Assembly (NCBI GenBank): GCA_025356475.1
Contig: JANXSX010000215.1
Location: forward strand, 1 to 55,541
Direction: 5' to 3'
DNA from: Isosphaeraceae bacterium
Lineage (GTDB): Bacteria > Planctomycetota > Planctomycetia > Isosphaerales > Isosphaeraceae
Length of the DNA stretch: 55,541 nt
This document shows positions 32,737 to 41,020 of this stretch, one piece after another; position 1 is the first letter of the stretch; every line of letters begins with the position of its first letter. The translations under genes were made by a program, and so were the position numbers. The notes beneath the pieces are model-generated. The model was not told the DNA's origin, searched no databases, and saw only the letters and a list, made by a program, of their open reading frames with translations.

Positions 32737-33037
32737 ATTCTCTAATCCACCAGGGTTGCCTCGACCGGGTTCATAGGGTAAGTTTGGGCCAGTTCCACCG
32801 TTAACCCATCTCCAGTCAGTTTGCTTCCGATTTTTTGGGAGTAGCGACTTGCCGGAGTGAGTTTCGGGCAGATACGATAAATAGAACTCGCCTTGGCGGT
32901 TGTCCGGGTTTGTCTGACTTGACACGTTAGGTAACCCTGGAGGTTGTCGAGGTACTCACTTCACCCCGGACACCCGCGTGGACTGACCTCCCTCCATCGG
33001 AGGTTGGCCCTCACTCTTCGATCCGTAGGATGGGACC
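32737..33037. other. intergenic region upstream of the MreC-like gene
   Basis: 301 nt. It contains a weak promoter-like pair TTGCCG (32849-32854), 18-nt spacer and TACGAT (32873-32878), an isolated TTGACA (32919-32924) without a good -10 box, and a 6-bp hairpin ACCTCC/GGAGGT (32986-33004). No gene is apparent. Confidence 0.35.
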
Positions 33038-33910
33038 ATGACGCTCGTCGGCAAGATCCTCGTGATCATTATCATGGCCTGCTCGCTCCTTTTCCTTGGG
33101 TTCTCCACGGTCGTTTTCACGACCGCCACGAACTGGAAGGTTGCGACGGCCGCCCAAAAAGACATTGTCACCAAGCGTGGCGCTGAGGTCGACAAGCTCA
33201 AGGCTGAAGTCGCGGATGCCCAGAAGGCAGTCGAGGCCACCAAAGCGGATCGCGATGAGAAGCTGAAGAGCTTCAGCCTTGAGATCGCCAACAAGCAAAA
33301 AGAGATCGACCAACGTCTGGACGAGGCGACTCAGGCCAAGACCTCGCTTGAGAAGGCTCAGGAGAACGCCAATCTCGCGATCAACGAACAAGTTGCTCGT
33401 ACGGGTGAGGTCACCCTTCTCCGCTCCCAGAACGAAGCGATCCGCACCCAGGCGGACGAGTTTAAGCTCTCGAAGACAGACCTGAAGACTCAGGTTTTGA
33501 CCTTGGAACGGCAACTCGAAACCGCAAAGCAGAACAACGCCGACCTGCTCGACCGGGTCGCAGTGATGGGCAGCTTCTTGCGTTCCAAGGGGTTCACCGA
33601 CAACGTGATCACGCTTCGTGGCCAGATCAGCGGCGTCGCCCCACCGCCCGATGTTGAGGGGGTCATCACCCGCATCGAGCCCAACAATCGGCGGGTCGAG
33701 ATCTCGATCGGTTCTGACGACGGCCTGCTGGTTGGCCATGAGCTTTCGGTCTATCGGCTGAAGCCCAAGGTCGATTATATCGGCAAGATCCGGATCATCT
33801 TGGTCGAGCCCGATAAAGCGGTCGGTGAAGTCGTTGGCGGCAAGACGTACTTAGGCAAGAAAATGGAGGAGGGTGATAATGTCACGGCCACGATCCGGGC
33901 GCGGGGCTAA
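33038..33910 (+). CDS. membrane-anchored coiled-coil protein, MreC-like architecture
   Basis: 290-aa protein. ATG 33038 has AGGA at 7-nt spacing. Residues 4-28 are a membrane helix (VGKILVIIIMACSLLFLGFSTVVF); residues about 38-180 form a long coiled coil of Lys/Glu/Ala/Gln heptads (DKLKAEVADAQKAVEATKADRDEK and following); residues about 205-290 are beta-rich (VEGVITRIEPNNRRVEISIGSDDGLLVGHELSVYRL, YIGKIRIILVEPDKAVGEVV). The order helix, coiled coil, beta domain with a 'GSxDGLxVG' turn mimics MreC, but the extracellular domain is short and there is no mreB or mreD beside it. Similar proteins are common in planctomycetes without a known role. It overlaps the next gene by 32 nt. Confidence 0.7.
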   Translation: MTLVGKILVIIIMACSLLFLGFSTVVFTTATNWKVATAAQKDIVTKRGAEVDKLKAEVADAQKAVEATKADRDEKLKSFSLEIANKQKEIDQRLDEATQAKTSLEKAQENANLAINEQVARTGEVTLLRSQNEAIRTQADEFKLSKTDLKTQVLTLERQLETAKQNNADLLDRVAVMGSFLRSKGFTDNVITLRGQISGVAPPPDVEGVITRIEPNNRRVEISIGSDDGLLVGHELSVYRLKPKVDYIGKIRIILVEPDKAVGEVVGGKTYLGKKMEEGDNVTATIRARG

Positions 33911-34133
33911 CACACCCGCCGCCAAACCGACCCGCGGCCGAGCCGCCGCCGGTGGTCGTCCTGGCGTTTTCGTTCAAACTCCACAGAGCGATGTTTACGT
34001 CGCAATGCTTGGGGTATCGCTCGCATCTCTCCTGATCGGGGCAATTCTCCTCGCCTTGATCATGAGAAGCTACGAGTGGAAGACGAAGGTCGCTGCTCAT
34101 CCGACATTCACGGCTATCACTGCCCAGGTCTAA
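33879..34133 (+). CDS. small single-pass membrane protein overlapping the coiled-coil gene
   Basis: 84-aa protein starting at ATG 33879, preceded by GGAGGAGGG with a 5-nt spacer; it begins inside the last codons of the coiled-coil gene. The N-terminal 35 residues are Arg/Ala/Gly/Thr-rich and basic, residues about 45-65 form one membrane helix (AMLGVSLASLLIGAILLALIM), and the C-terminus is short. The overlap means the two membrane proteins are made together, so a complex is likely. A terminator hairpin follows within 25 nt of the stop codon. Confidence 0.75.
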   Translation: MSRPRSGRGANTPAAKPTRGRAAAGGRPGVFVQTPQSDVYVAMLGVSLASLLIGAILLALIMRSYEWKTKVAAHPTFTAITAQV

Positions 34134-34155
34134 ACCCTGGAATTGAAGTCCAACT

Positions 34156-34193
34156 CGACCGGCTCCGATGATTAGCATCGGGCCGGTCGTTTT
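34156..34193 (+). terminator. terminator after the small membrane protein gene
   Basis: CGACCGGCTCCGATG (34156-34170) and CATCGGGCCGGTCG (34176-34189) pair as a 14-bp stem with one bulged base and loop ATTAG, followed by TTTT. It is 20-60 nt past the stop codon at 34133, so it fits a rho-independent terminator for this membrane-protein unit. Confidence 0.8.
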
Positions 34194-34353
34194 CGTTAAG
34201 CACCGGCACAGTTCGGGCAAGTCAATGGGGACTGGCTCGGGCGTCTCCTGGCTTGTATGAGAGCCGGGCGGGCGTTACCTTCATGATCTTCGCGCCTGGG
34301 GCTTCCGCTCCACGGGGCATGGCGGTTCATCCCCCGGGGCTTTGGCATAGACG

Positions 34354-35856
34354 ATGGATTCCGCAAGTCAATCGAGCCGCCCACTTAACATCGTTCTGGC
34401 CGCCTCCGAGGCAGTTCCGTTTGCGAAAACGGGGGGACTTGCCGACGTCGCGGGTGCGCTACCCCCTGCGATCGAGAGGCTTGGTCACCAGGCGACCGTT
34501 TTCCTGCCTCTGTATCGTGAGGCGTGGCGATCGGGCGTTCCCCTCAAGCCTCTCGAAATCAAGCTCCAAGTTCCCGTCGGCTCGACCCTTGTTGAGGCGA
34601 CCCTCGCGCAAGCAACCCTGCCGGGATCCACGGTTCCAGTCTATCTGATTGGGCAAAGCCGGTACTTCGATCGCGACGGGCTCTATGGGCGCCATGGCTC
34701 CGACTATCCCGATAACTGTGAGCGATTCGTCTTCTTCTCCCGGGCGATTCTTGAAGCCATCGTCGCGCTCAAGCTCCGTCCCGACGTCATCCATTGCAAT
34801 GACTGGCAGACGGGCCTCATCCCCGTTTACTTGAAGGCTTTCTATCGCTCTCATCCCGAGCTTGCCCAGGCTGGGACATTGATGACGATCCACAACATGG
34901 CCTTCCAGGGGATGTTCTGGCACTGGGATATGCCCGTGACCGGCTTGGGTTGGGACTACTTCGACTGGACGAAGCTTGAGTTTCATGACCGTCTCAACCT
35001 GTTGAAGGGCGGCCTGGGTGACTCCGACTTCCTCAGTACAGTGAGCCCAACCTATGCTCGCGAGATCCAGACACCTGAGTTTGGCTGTGGCCTTGACGGT
35101 CTGCTCCGAAGCCGAAGTGATGATCTCCGCGGGATTGTGAATGGGATCGACCCTGCTATCTGGAGCCCGCAGCTCGACCGCTTGATCGCTCATAATTATG
35201 GAGCCGGCAACTTGGCCGAGGGCAAGGCCGTCTGCAAAGCCTCGCTCCAGCGCCGGGCTGGCTTGGCTGAACGGCCCGAAGTTCCGATCTTCGCCGCGAT
35301 CGGTCGGCTTGACCCTCAAAAGGGCTGGGATCTCCTTGTGCCTGCGGCTGACGAATTGCTCAAAGAAGATGTCCAACTCATCGTTCTGGGCGAAGGCCAG
35401 CCGCGATTCCACGATGCCTTGGATCGGCTGGCCGCCCGGCATCCTGGGAAGCTCCGGGCGTTCCTCGAATTCTCAAATTTGCTCGCGCACCAGATCATCG
35501 CCGGTTCCGACCTGTTCCTGATGCCAAGTCTGTATGAACCTTGTGGCCTGACTCAGCTCTATAGCCTCGCTTATGGGACAGTGCCGATTGTTCGCGCGAC
35601 CGGTGGGCTAGCCGACACTGTTGTGAATGCGACCCCAGAGACCCTGGCGGAGACAACCGCGACCGGGTTCGCATTTCGGGACCCCTCGGTTGCTGACCTT
35701 CTGGAGGCAATCCATCGTGCGCTTGCGCTCTGGCCCGACTCTGAAGCATGGCACAGGCTTCGGCTCGCAGGACTACAATCGGACTGGACCTGGGACCGCT
35801 CGGCCCGGTCGTATGTTCGGCTCTATCAAGAGATTGCCCAACGCGCCCACACATGA
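34354..35856 (+). CDS. glgA: glycogen (starch) synthase
   Basis: GT5 glycosyltransferase that transfers glucose from ADP-glucose to the growing alpha-1,4-glucan chain. The 500-aa length is normal. Motifs: KTGGLADVAGALP near the N-terminus (ADP-glucose binding), HCNDWQTGLIPVYL, AIGRLDPQKGWDLL, and the C-terminal SLYEPCGLTQLYSLAYGTVPIVRATGGLADTV. ATG 34354. It begins a plus-strand block with galT, a hypothetical and a GH57 enzyme, a plausible glycogen/maltodextrin metabolism set. Neither glgB nor glgC is in the window. Confidence 0.95.
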   Translation: MDSASQSSRPLNIVLAASEAVPFAKTGGLADVAGALPPAIERLGHQATVFLPLYREAWRSGVPLKPLEIKLQVPVGSTLVEATLAQATLPGSTVPVYLIGQSRYFDRDGLYGRHGSDYPDNCERFVFFSRAILEAIVALKLRPDVIHCNDWQTGLIPVYLKAFYRSHPELAQAGTLMTIHNMAFQGMFWHWDMPVTGLGWDYFDWTKLEFHDRLNLLKGGLGDSDFLSTVSPTYAREIQTPEFGCGLDGLLRSRSDDLRGIVNGIDPAIWSPQLDRLIAHNYGAGNLAEGKAVCKASLQRRAGLAERPEVPIFAAIGRLDPQKGWDLLVPAADELLKEDVQLIVLGEGQPRFHDALDRLAARHPGKLRAFLEFSNLLAHQIIAGSDLFLMPSLYEPCGLTQLYSLAYGTVPIVRATGGLADTVVNATPETLAETTATGFAFRDPSVADLLEAIHRALALWPDSEAWHRLRLAGLQSDWTWDRSARSYVRLYQEIAQRAHT

Positions 35857-35925
35857 AGACGCCAATGATCGCCGCTGAGTTTGCATCGGGTCGTTCGACT
35901 TCGCCATTTGACTTGGAGCTCAGCG

Positions 35926-36927
35926 ATGCCCGACCTGCGCAAAGATCCGATCGTCGGTCGCTGGGTCATCATCGCACTCGAGCGGGCCAAGCGTCCCCAC
36001 GACTTCAAGCCCCCGGTCCAGAAACTTGCCGGGGCCGAGACCTGCCCCTTCTGCGCAGGACGCGAGGAGAACACCCCGCCCGAGATTCTCGCCTACCGAG
36101 AGCGTGGTTCGAAGCCCAACGAGCCCGGTTGGCGGCTGCGTGTGATTCCCAACAAGTACCCGGCTTTGAAGATCGAGGGCCAGCTCAATAAGCGTGGCGA
36201 AGGCATCTACGACAAAATGGCCGGTGTCGGTGCCCACGAGGTCATCATTGAGAGCCCTGAGCATCATGTCAGCCTCTCGACCCTCACCGAAGAGAATATC
36301 CGAGAGGTCTTATGGGTTTACCGCGATCGGCTGGTCGACCTCAAGAAGGACACCCGGTTCGTGCATGGGATGATCTTCAAGAACGTGGGAGCCGCCGCAG
36401 GAGCGAGTCTGGAGCATACCCATAGCCAGCTCATCGTCACCCCGATCGTACCGATCTCCGTCGCCGAGGAGATGAACGGTTCCCTGGAGTTCTATAACTA
36501 CCGAGGGCGCTGCATTTATTGCGACATGATCGAGCAGGAACTTGCGACCGAAAGCCGAGTTGTCCTCAGCTCAGAGCATTTTGCCGTCATCTGCCCGTTC
36601 GCCAGCCGATTCCCGTTCGAGACCTGGATCGTCCCCAAAGCGCACTCCAGCCACTATGAAAATATCCCCAAGTCCGGCGTCGATGATCTGGGAACCGTCC
36701 TGAAGCAGACGCTCACCCGGCTGGAGACCGCGCTCGACAATCCGCCGTACAATTACATCATCCACACCTCGCCATTCGACCATCAAGATTTGCCCCACTA
36801 TCACTGGCACATCGAAATCATCCCCAGGCTTACCAATATTGCCGGTTTCGAGTGGGGGACCGGGTTCTATATCAATCCCGTACCCCCCGAGGATGCCGCC
36901 CGGTTTTTGCGAGATGCCACGATCTAG
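35926..36927 (+). CDS. galT: galactose-1-phosphate uridylyltransferase
   Basis: 333-aa HIT-superfamily enzyme of the Leloir pathway that exchanges UMP between UDP-glucose and galactose-1-phosphate. ATG 35926 has GGAG 7 nt upstream and starts [20 protein letters not shown]. Zinc ligand pair CPFCAGRE near 43-46, the IPNKYPA strand, the 'HxHxQ' counterpart [15 protein letters not shown] and the HIT-like [11 protein letters not shown] near the end are visible. The histidine of the active site is the second of the HxHxQ motif. It lies downstream of glgA. Some HIT relatives act instead on ADP-sugars, so GalT-like nucleotidyltransferase is the cautious alternative. Confidence 0.88.
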   Translation: MPDLRKDPIVGRWVIIALERAKRPHDFKPPVQKLAGAETCPFCAGREENTPPEILAYRERGSKPNEPGWRLRVIPNKYPALKIEGQLNKRGEGIYDKMAGVGAHEVIIESPEHHVSLSTLTEENIREVLWVYRDRLVDLKKDTRFVHGMIFKNVGAAAGASLEHTHSQLIVTPIVPISVAEEMNGSLEFYNYRGRCIYCDMIEQELATESRVVLSSEHFAVICPFASRFPFETWIVPKAHSSHYENIPKSGVDDLGTVLKQTLTRLETALDNPPYNYIIHTSPFDHQDLPHYHWHIEIIPRLTNIAGFEWGTGFYINPVPPEDAARFLRDATI

Positions 36928-36933
36928 AACCTG

Positions 36934-36939
36934 TATACT
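36934..36939 (+). promoter_or_regulatory. possible -10 box before the 175-aa gene
   Basis: TATACT (36934-36939) is preceded by TG one base too close for an extended -10; no -35 box is convincing. It would start transcription about 30 nt before the ATG at 36975, which could free this AT-richer gene from galT read-through. Confidence 0.25.
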
Positions 36940-36974
36940 AGGATCAGTACCGACCGCAGACGAGGTTCTATGGA

Positions 36975-37502
36975 ATGTCTATCGAGCTTCAAGATCTCTG
37001 GCCAGATGACATTAACGTCGAGGTTCTTCCTCCTGTCGCGATCCTCCGCGCTCAGTTAGAGCCACTTCGTCACAAAACCAAAGGAATTCTCCAGGCCGAA
37101 CTTGATGTTGTGAACTCTGATTCGTCGAACTTGATCACATACAATCTGGATATCATCGCTCCATCCTTGGCAAGCTATCGACATCGGATTCTTACAGCCA
37201 CACACGACAAGATTTTGGTCTACCCAGTCACTATTACAAGTGCATGCTTAATTTCACGACGGGTTTCAGAGAGTCCCGAGATGCCCGCGAGAGTCCCGGC
37301 CCTCCCAAGGTTGGGCGACATGTTCTCAAAATCGGACGAATACGAGGAATTTGGTTCCCGAAGAGCCGCCGGTGAACGCGAATTCCAGCACTCACTGCGA
37401 CTGATCCTCAAATCTCGTGAAGTCACATCTATCATTTCTTCCTTGATCGCACGATCCAATCAGTTGCAACTCGATCACGAAAAGTCTACCTCCTCCAACT
37501 GA
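36975..37502 (+). CDS. hypothetical protein, AT-richer than neighbours
   Basis: 175-aa soluble protein without signal peptide or membrane segment. ATG 36975 has GAGG nine nt upstream. N-terminal half reads VEVLPPVAILRAQLEPLRHKTKGILQAELDVVNSD (helical) then NLDIIAPSLASYRHRILTATHDKILVYPVTI (beta-like), and the C-terminal half is Arg/Glu/Ser-rich with an amphipathic helix FQHSLRLILKSREVTSIISSLIARSN. No family recognised. The base and codon choice (many NNA/NNT codons) is visibly poorer in GC than the surrounding genes, a sign of recent transfer or relaxed expression. It ends 8 nt before the GH57 gene. Confidence 0.65.
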   Translation: MSIELQDLWPDDINVEVLPPVAILRAQLEPLRHKTKGILQAELDVVNSDSSNLITYNLDIIAPSLASYRHRILTATHDKILVYPVTITSACLISRRVSESPEMPARVPALPRLGDMFSKSDEYEEFGSRRAAGEREFQHSLRLILKSREVTSIISSLIARSNQLQLDHEKSTSSN

Positions 37503-37510
37503 GAATCCTG

Positions 37511-39667
37511 ATGTCCTCAGTCCGTCTAATCCTGGCCTTGCACAATCATCAGCCGGTCGGCAACTTCGACGGCGTGTTCGCGGCAACCTACCGTGATAGC
37601 TATGGGCCGTTCCTGGATGTGATGGAATCGTACCCGGAGATTCCGTTTGCACTCCACACGTCGGGCCCATTGCTGGAATGGCTGGTGGCGAACCGGCCGG
37701 AGTATATCGCACGTCTCAAGGCGATGGTCGCCGCTGGGCGAGTCGAGATCCTGGGCGGGGCCTTTTATGAGCCGATCCTGACCATGATCCCGGCGCGAGA
37801 TCGCGTCGGTCAGATCCGTCGATTCAGCGAGTATCAGGCGAAGTTGTTCGACACCAAGATTCGCGGGATGTGGATCGCGGAACGGGTCTGGGAACAGAGT
37901 CTGGTCGGGTCGTTGGTGGATTCCGGAATCGAATACACACTTCTCGATGATTTCCACTTCCAGCGCGCTGGGGTTCGGGAAGATCTTTTGTTCGGGCATT
38001 TCCTGACCGAAGATGAGGGCAAGCTCCTCAAACTCTGGCCGATCAGCGAGCGGATGCGCTACCAGGTTCCGTTCCAGGAACCTCACGCGTCGTACGAGTA
38101 TCTTCGTCAGATCGCCGAGGAGAAGCCCGGCTCGGTCGTAGTCGTTGCGGACGATGGCGAGAAGTTCGGCGGCTGGCCCAAGACGTTTGACCATGTCTAT
38201 ACCAACGGTTGGTTGAGACGCTTCTGCGATATGCTGATGGCGAACTTGTCTTGGATCGACGTGGTCACGCCATCTCGGGCACTCGAGACGACGATTCCAG
38301 TCGGAAAGGTCTATCTGCCCGACTGCTCCTACCGCGAGATGACCGAGTGGGCTCTGCCAACCGAGTTGCTCCTGCCGTATCAGGCGGCGACCGCTAAGGA
38401 GTTTGCCTCCGAACTGAGGCCATTCGTGCGGGCTGGTGGGTCATGGCGCAACTTCAAAGTGAAGTATCCCGAGACCGATGAGATGTACGCGCGCATGCTG
38501 GGGATCTCCAAGCGGCTCGCAGCTCTGGAGGCCAAGGGGCACGAGCATTCACTCGACCTGGCGCGTGATCATCTCTACCGAGGTCAATGTAACTGCCCGT
38601 ACTGGCACGGCTCGTTTGGCGGCCTGTATCTGCCTCATTTGCGTCATGCGATCCATCATCACCTGATCGCAGCGGACAATGCGCTCGATCTCGCCGAGGG
38701 CAAAACCGGTCCGCGAGTCGCGCTTGAAGTCGCCGATTTCAACCTCGACGCTCGCCAAGAGGTCCGACTCGAAAACGAGACCATGATCGTCCACGTTCGG
38801 CCTGCCCTTGGCGGACATATCTATGCCTTGGACGCTCGCGACTCACTTGTGAATCTGCTCGGAACCCTCGACCGCCGCCCGGAACCTTACCATGACACCA
38901 TGCGGGGCAATACTCCACCGCCGGCGGGTCATGACTTCCAAGTCAAAGATGCCACGCTTGTCGATCAACTGATCTATGATCGTTTTCCCCGCAAGACGCT
39001 GGTTGATCACTTCTACTCCGAGGATGTGTCGCTCGCCGACCTGATCGCGGGCCGTGAGGTCGAGCACGGTGACTTCGCGACCGGAACCTACTTGTCCAAG
39101 ATCCAGCGAGGGCCGAAGCGGGTTGCCCTGATCATGGACCGGCCCGGTCGCGTGGATCAGCATACGCTACACATACGCAAGACCGTCAGCCTGGACGCGA
39201 GCAGCCAAACCCTGGACGTTTTGTATACGCTGGAGGAACTTCCCCAGGACGTTAGCCTTCACTTTGCGGTCGAGATCAATGTCGCAGGGATGGCGGGCCA
39301 TGCCCATGACCGGTTCTATGCCGACCTCTCGGGCGAGAAGCTGGGCACACTCGATAGTCGGCTCGAACTTGACGAGGAGCTTGGCATCCAGCTCAGTGAC
39401 GCCTGGCTCGACCTTGGAGTCAAACTCGAGTGGTCTCAAGCCGGTGGGATTTGGTGCTTCCCGATCGAGACGGTCAGCCAAAGTGAAGCGGGGATTGAAG
39501 GGGTCTATCAGAGTTCCGCAGTCTTGCCACACTGGCATGTGGAGGCCGATTCGGAAGGGCGCTGGGAGGTCCGGATCCGGTGGACGATCGGTAAAGCTGT
39601 GCAACCTTCGAAGGAGCAGAACGGGGCAGCGATCCATACGCACTTTCGCCAGGGGGTCGAGGCGTGA
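37511..39667 (+). CDS. GH57 family 4-alpha-glucanotransferase/amylase-like enzyme
   Basis: 718-aa glycoside hydrolase of family 57. Motifs: LALHNHQPVGNFD (region 1), GGAFYEPILTMIP (region 2), the nucleophile Glu124 in WIAERVWEQ (region 3), and the acid/base aspartate in VVVADDGEKFGGWP (Asp214/Asp215, region 4). This combination and the length match 4-alpha-glucanotransferases with C-terminal DUF1925/DUF1926 beta domains (from about 400 to the end). It likely reshapes maltodextrins or glycogen in the cytoplasm. There is no signal peptide. The start ATG lies 8 nt after the previous gene, and its stop overlaps the DUF58 gene start (GTGA). Confidence 0.9.
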   Translation: MSSVRLILALHNHQPVGNFDGVFAATYRDSYGPFLDVMESYPEIPFALHTSGPLLEWLVANRPEYIARLKAMVAAGRVEILGGAFYEPILTMIPARDRVGQIRRFSEYQAKLFDTKIRGMWIAERVWEQSLVGSLVDSGIEYTLLDDFHFQRAGVREDLLFGHFLTEDEGKLLKLWPISERMRYQVPFQEPHASYEYLRQIAEEKPGSVVVVADDGEKFGGWPKTFDHVYTNGWLRRFCDMLMANLSWIDVVTPSRALETTIPVGKVYLPDCSYREMTEWALPTELLLPYQAATAKEFASELRPFVRAGGSWRNFKVKYPETDEMYARMLGISKRLAALEAKGHEHSLDLARDHLYRGQCNCPYWHGSFGGLYLPHLRHAIHHHLIAADNALDLAEGKTGPRVALEVADFNLDARQEVRLENETMIVHVRPALGGHIYALDARDSLVNLLGTLDRRPEPYHDTMRGNTPPPAGHDFQVKDATLVDQLIYDRFPRKTLVDHFYSEDVSLADLIAGREVEHGDFATGTYLSKIQRGPKRVALIMDRPGRVDQHTLHIRKTVSLDASSQTLDVLYTLEELPQDVSLHFAVEINVAGMAGHAHDRFYADLSGEKLGTLDSRLELDEELGIQLSDAWLDLGVKLEWSQAGGIWCFPIETVSQSEAGIEGVYQSSAVLPHWHVEADSEGRWEVRIRWTIGKAVQPSKEQNGAAIHTHFRQGVEA

Positions 39668-40563
39668 GTACGGTCGGGTCGGCAAGTATGAATGCGGGCT
39701 CAATCGTTCGCCGGGCTCGCCGGCTCCGGTTTCGGGTCGGTCCGCTCGCCCTTTCGGAACTAACGGGCGCTTATCGGAGTGCCCGGCCCGGTTCTGGTCT
39801 GACCTTCTCCGAACTCCGACCGTATGAGCCTGGCGATGATGTTCGGCATTTGGATTGGAACGTCACCGCCCGGCAAGGTCGCCCATTCGTGCGCAAGTAT
39901 GTTGAAGAACGTTCGCTCTTATTATGGTTAATCATTGATGTCTCATCGAGCCTGCAATTCGGGACGCCGGGCTCGACCAAGGCGGATCGGGCAATGCAGG
40001 CTGCGGCCCTATTATCGACCGCTGCGATCCTTGGGGGCGATCGCGTGGCGTTGATCCTTGTCACTGATCGGGTCGAGGTCGAAATCCCTCCCGGTGGCGG
40101 TGCCCGTCACCTCGCCCGCTTGACTCGGGCCCTGGTCGCCACAGTCACTGGCTCGCGCCGGACCGATCTCGCAGCCGGTCTCCCCCCCCTGCTCCGGAGT
40201 GCTCGCAAGGCCTCGGTTGTCGTGATCTCTGACTTTCTCGATCCTGAGCCGCCGGGACCCTGGAGCCAACTCTCTCGGAAGCACCCCACTCTGGCGATTC
40301 GCATCGTCGATCCTCGTGAGGAGTCGCTACCTAATGCCGGGTTGGTCGACCTGGTCGACGCTGAGGATGGGTCGCGACAAACGCTGGATACGGGATCCCT
40401 GCGCGTTCGGAACGCTTATGCCAGGCTGGCCCACGAGAGGCACGAGCGCTTTCGACGTTGGTGTGCCGGCTCCCGAATCACACGGATGGAGATGTCCACA
40501 GTTGAAGATCCGCTTGCGGTTCTGCTCCGCCATTTCCGCGATCCGACCCGAGTCGTCCGGTGA
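39664..40563 (+). CDS. DUF58 domain protein
   Basis: 299-aa cytoplasmic or membrane-associated DUF58 protein. Family motif RPGSGLTFSELRPYEPGDDVRHLDWNVTARQGRPFVRKYVEER is intact (DVRxIDWxxSAR type), followed by the degenerate von Willebrand A domain LWLIIDVSSSLQFG with a DxSxS-like metal-site start. Start is GTG 39664, overlapping the GH57 TGA. In other bacteria the partner of DUF58 is a MoxR AAA+ ATPase directly upstream, but here the GH57 gene takes that place. Function of the cluster is not established; in some bacteria it supports aerotolerance or envelope assembly. Confidence 0.9.
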   Translation: MSTVGSASMNAGSIVRRARRLRFRVGPLALSELTGAYRSARPGSGLTFSELRPYEPGDDVRHLDWNVTARQGRPFVRKYVEERSLLLWLIIDVSSSLQFGTPGSTKADRAMQAAALLSTAAILGGDRVALILVTDRVEVEIPPGGGARHLARLTRALVATVTGSRRTDLAAGLPPLLRSARKASVVVISDFLDPEPPGPWSQLSRKHPTLAIRIVDPREESLPNAGLVDLVDAEDGSRQTLDTGSLRVRNAYARLAHERHERFRRWCAGSRITRMEMSTVEDPLAVLLRHFRDPTRVVR

Positions 40564-41012
40564 CCCCCAAGACCCCAAGAAGCTACATTCCGCCCCGGCC
40601 CAACCTCGGGATCGAGCCCTGGCCTCATGCGGCGAACTCCTGGATCTTGCCCGTTGGATCAGCGATCGGGGCGTTGTTGATCGGTCTGCTTGTGATCCGG
40701 TCGAGGCGGATCAAGACGAAATTCGCCTCTCAGGTGAGCTCGATATCCGTGGAAAGCTGGCCCGCCGCTGCCGATGAACTCAGGCGAAGGCTGGGCAATG
40801 ATTCGGTCGCCAGGACGAGCGAAGAACTCTTAGGAGCGATTCCGACCCGGATCTCAGCCGAGGAACGAGCGTTCATTGCTGAGATCTTAACAAAGGCCGA
40901 TTTGATCAAGTTTGCGAACCTTGAAGCCCCAAGCCTTACTCCTACAGATCGGCTCCAACTCGACAGACTTTGGCATGTTCTGGGCGCAGCCTCGACACCT
41001 GACTTGAGGTGA
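40560..41012 (+). CDS. small single-pass membrane protein in the DUF58/Bat operon
   Basis: 150-aa protein. Start is GTG 40560, overlapping the DUF58 stop. The N-terminus is Pro-rich and soluble, one membrane helix follows (LPVGSAIGALLIGLLVIRSRR, about 31-51), then a soluble helical domain (about 55-150: SVESWPAAADELRRRLGNDSVARTSEELLGAIP, AFIAEILTKADLIKFANLEAP). This is the position and shape of the DUF4381-type subunit in Bat operons, but I cannot confirm the family. Its end overlaps with the ribosome site of the next gene. Confidence 0.75.
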   Translation: MTPKTPRSYIPPRPNLGIEPWPHAANSWILPVGSAIGALLIGLLVIRSRRIKTKFASQVSSISVESWPAAADELRRRLGNDSVARTSEELLGAIPTRISAEERAFIAEILTKADLIKFANLEAPSLTPTDRLQLDRLWHVLGAASTPDLR

Positions 41013-41020
41013 ACTCACCG

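Noticed and set aside
32919-32924. TTGACA as a strong -35 box upstream of the MreC-like gene
   Set aside because: No -10-like hexamer lies 16-18 nt downstream (GGTTGT is the sequence there).
34459-35442. A 327-codon minus-strand frame opposite glgA
   Set aside because: Antisense of glgA with no family motif.
41009-41020. GTG start for BatA overlapping the previous stop
   Set aside because: It is possible, but the ATG at 41021 has a GAGGTGA ribosome site at proper distance and gives the usual BatA N-terminus; kept as the alternative.
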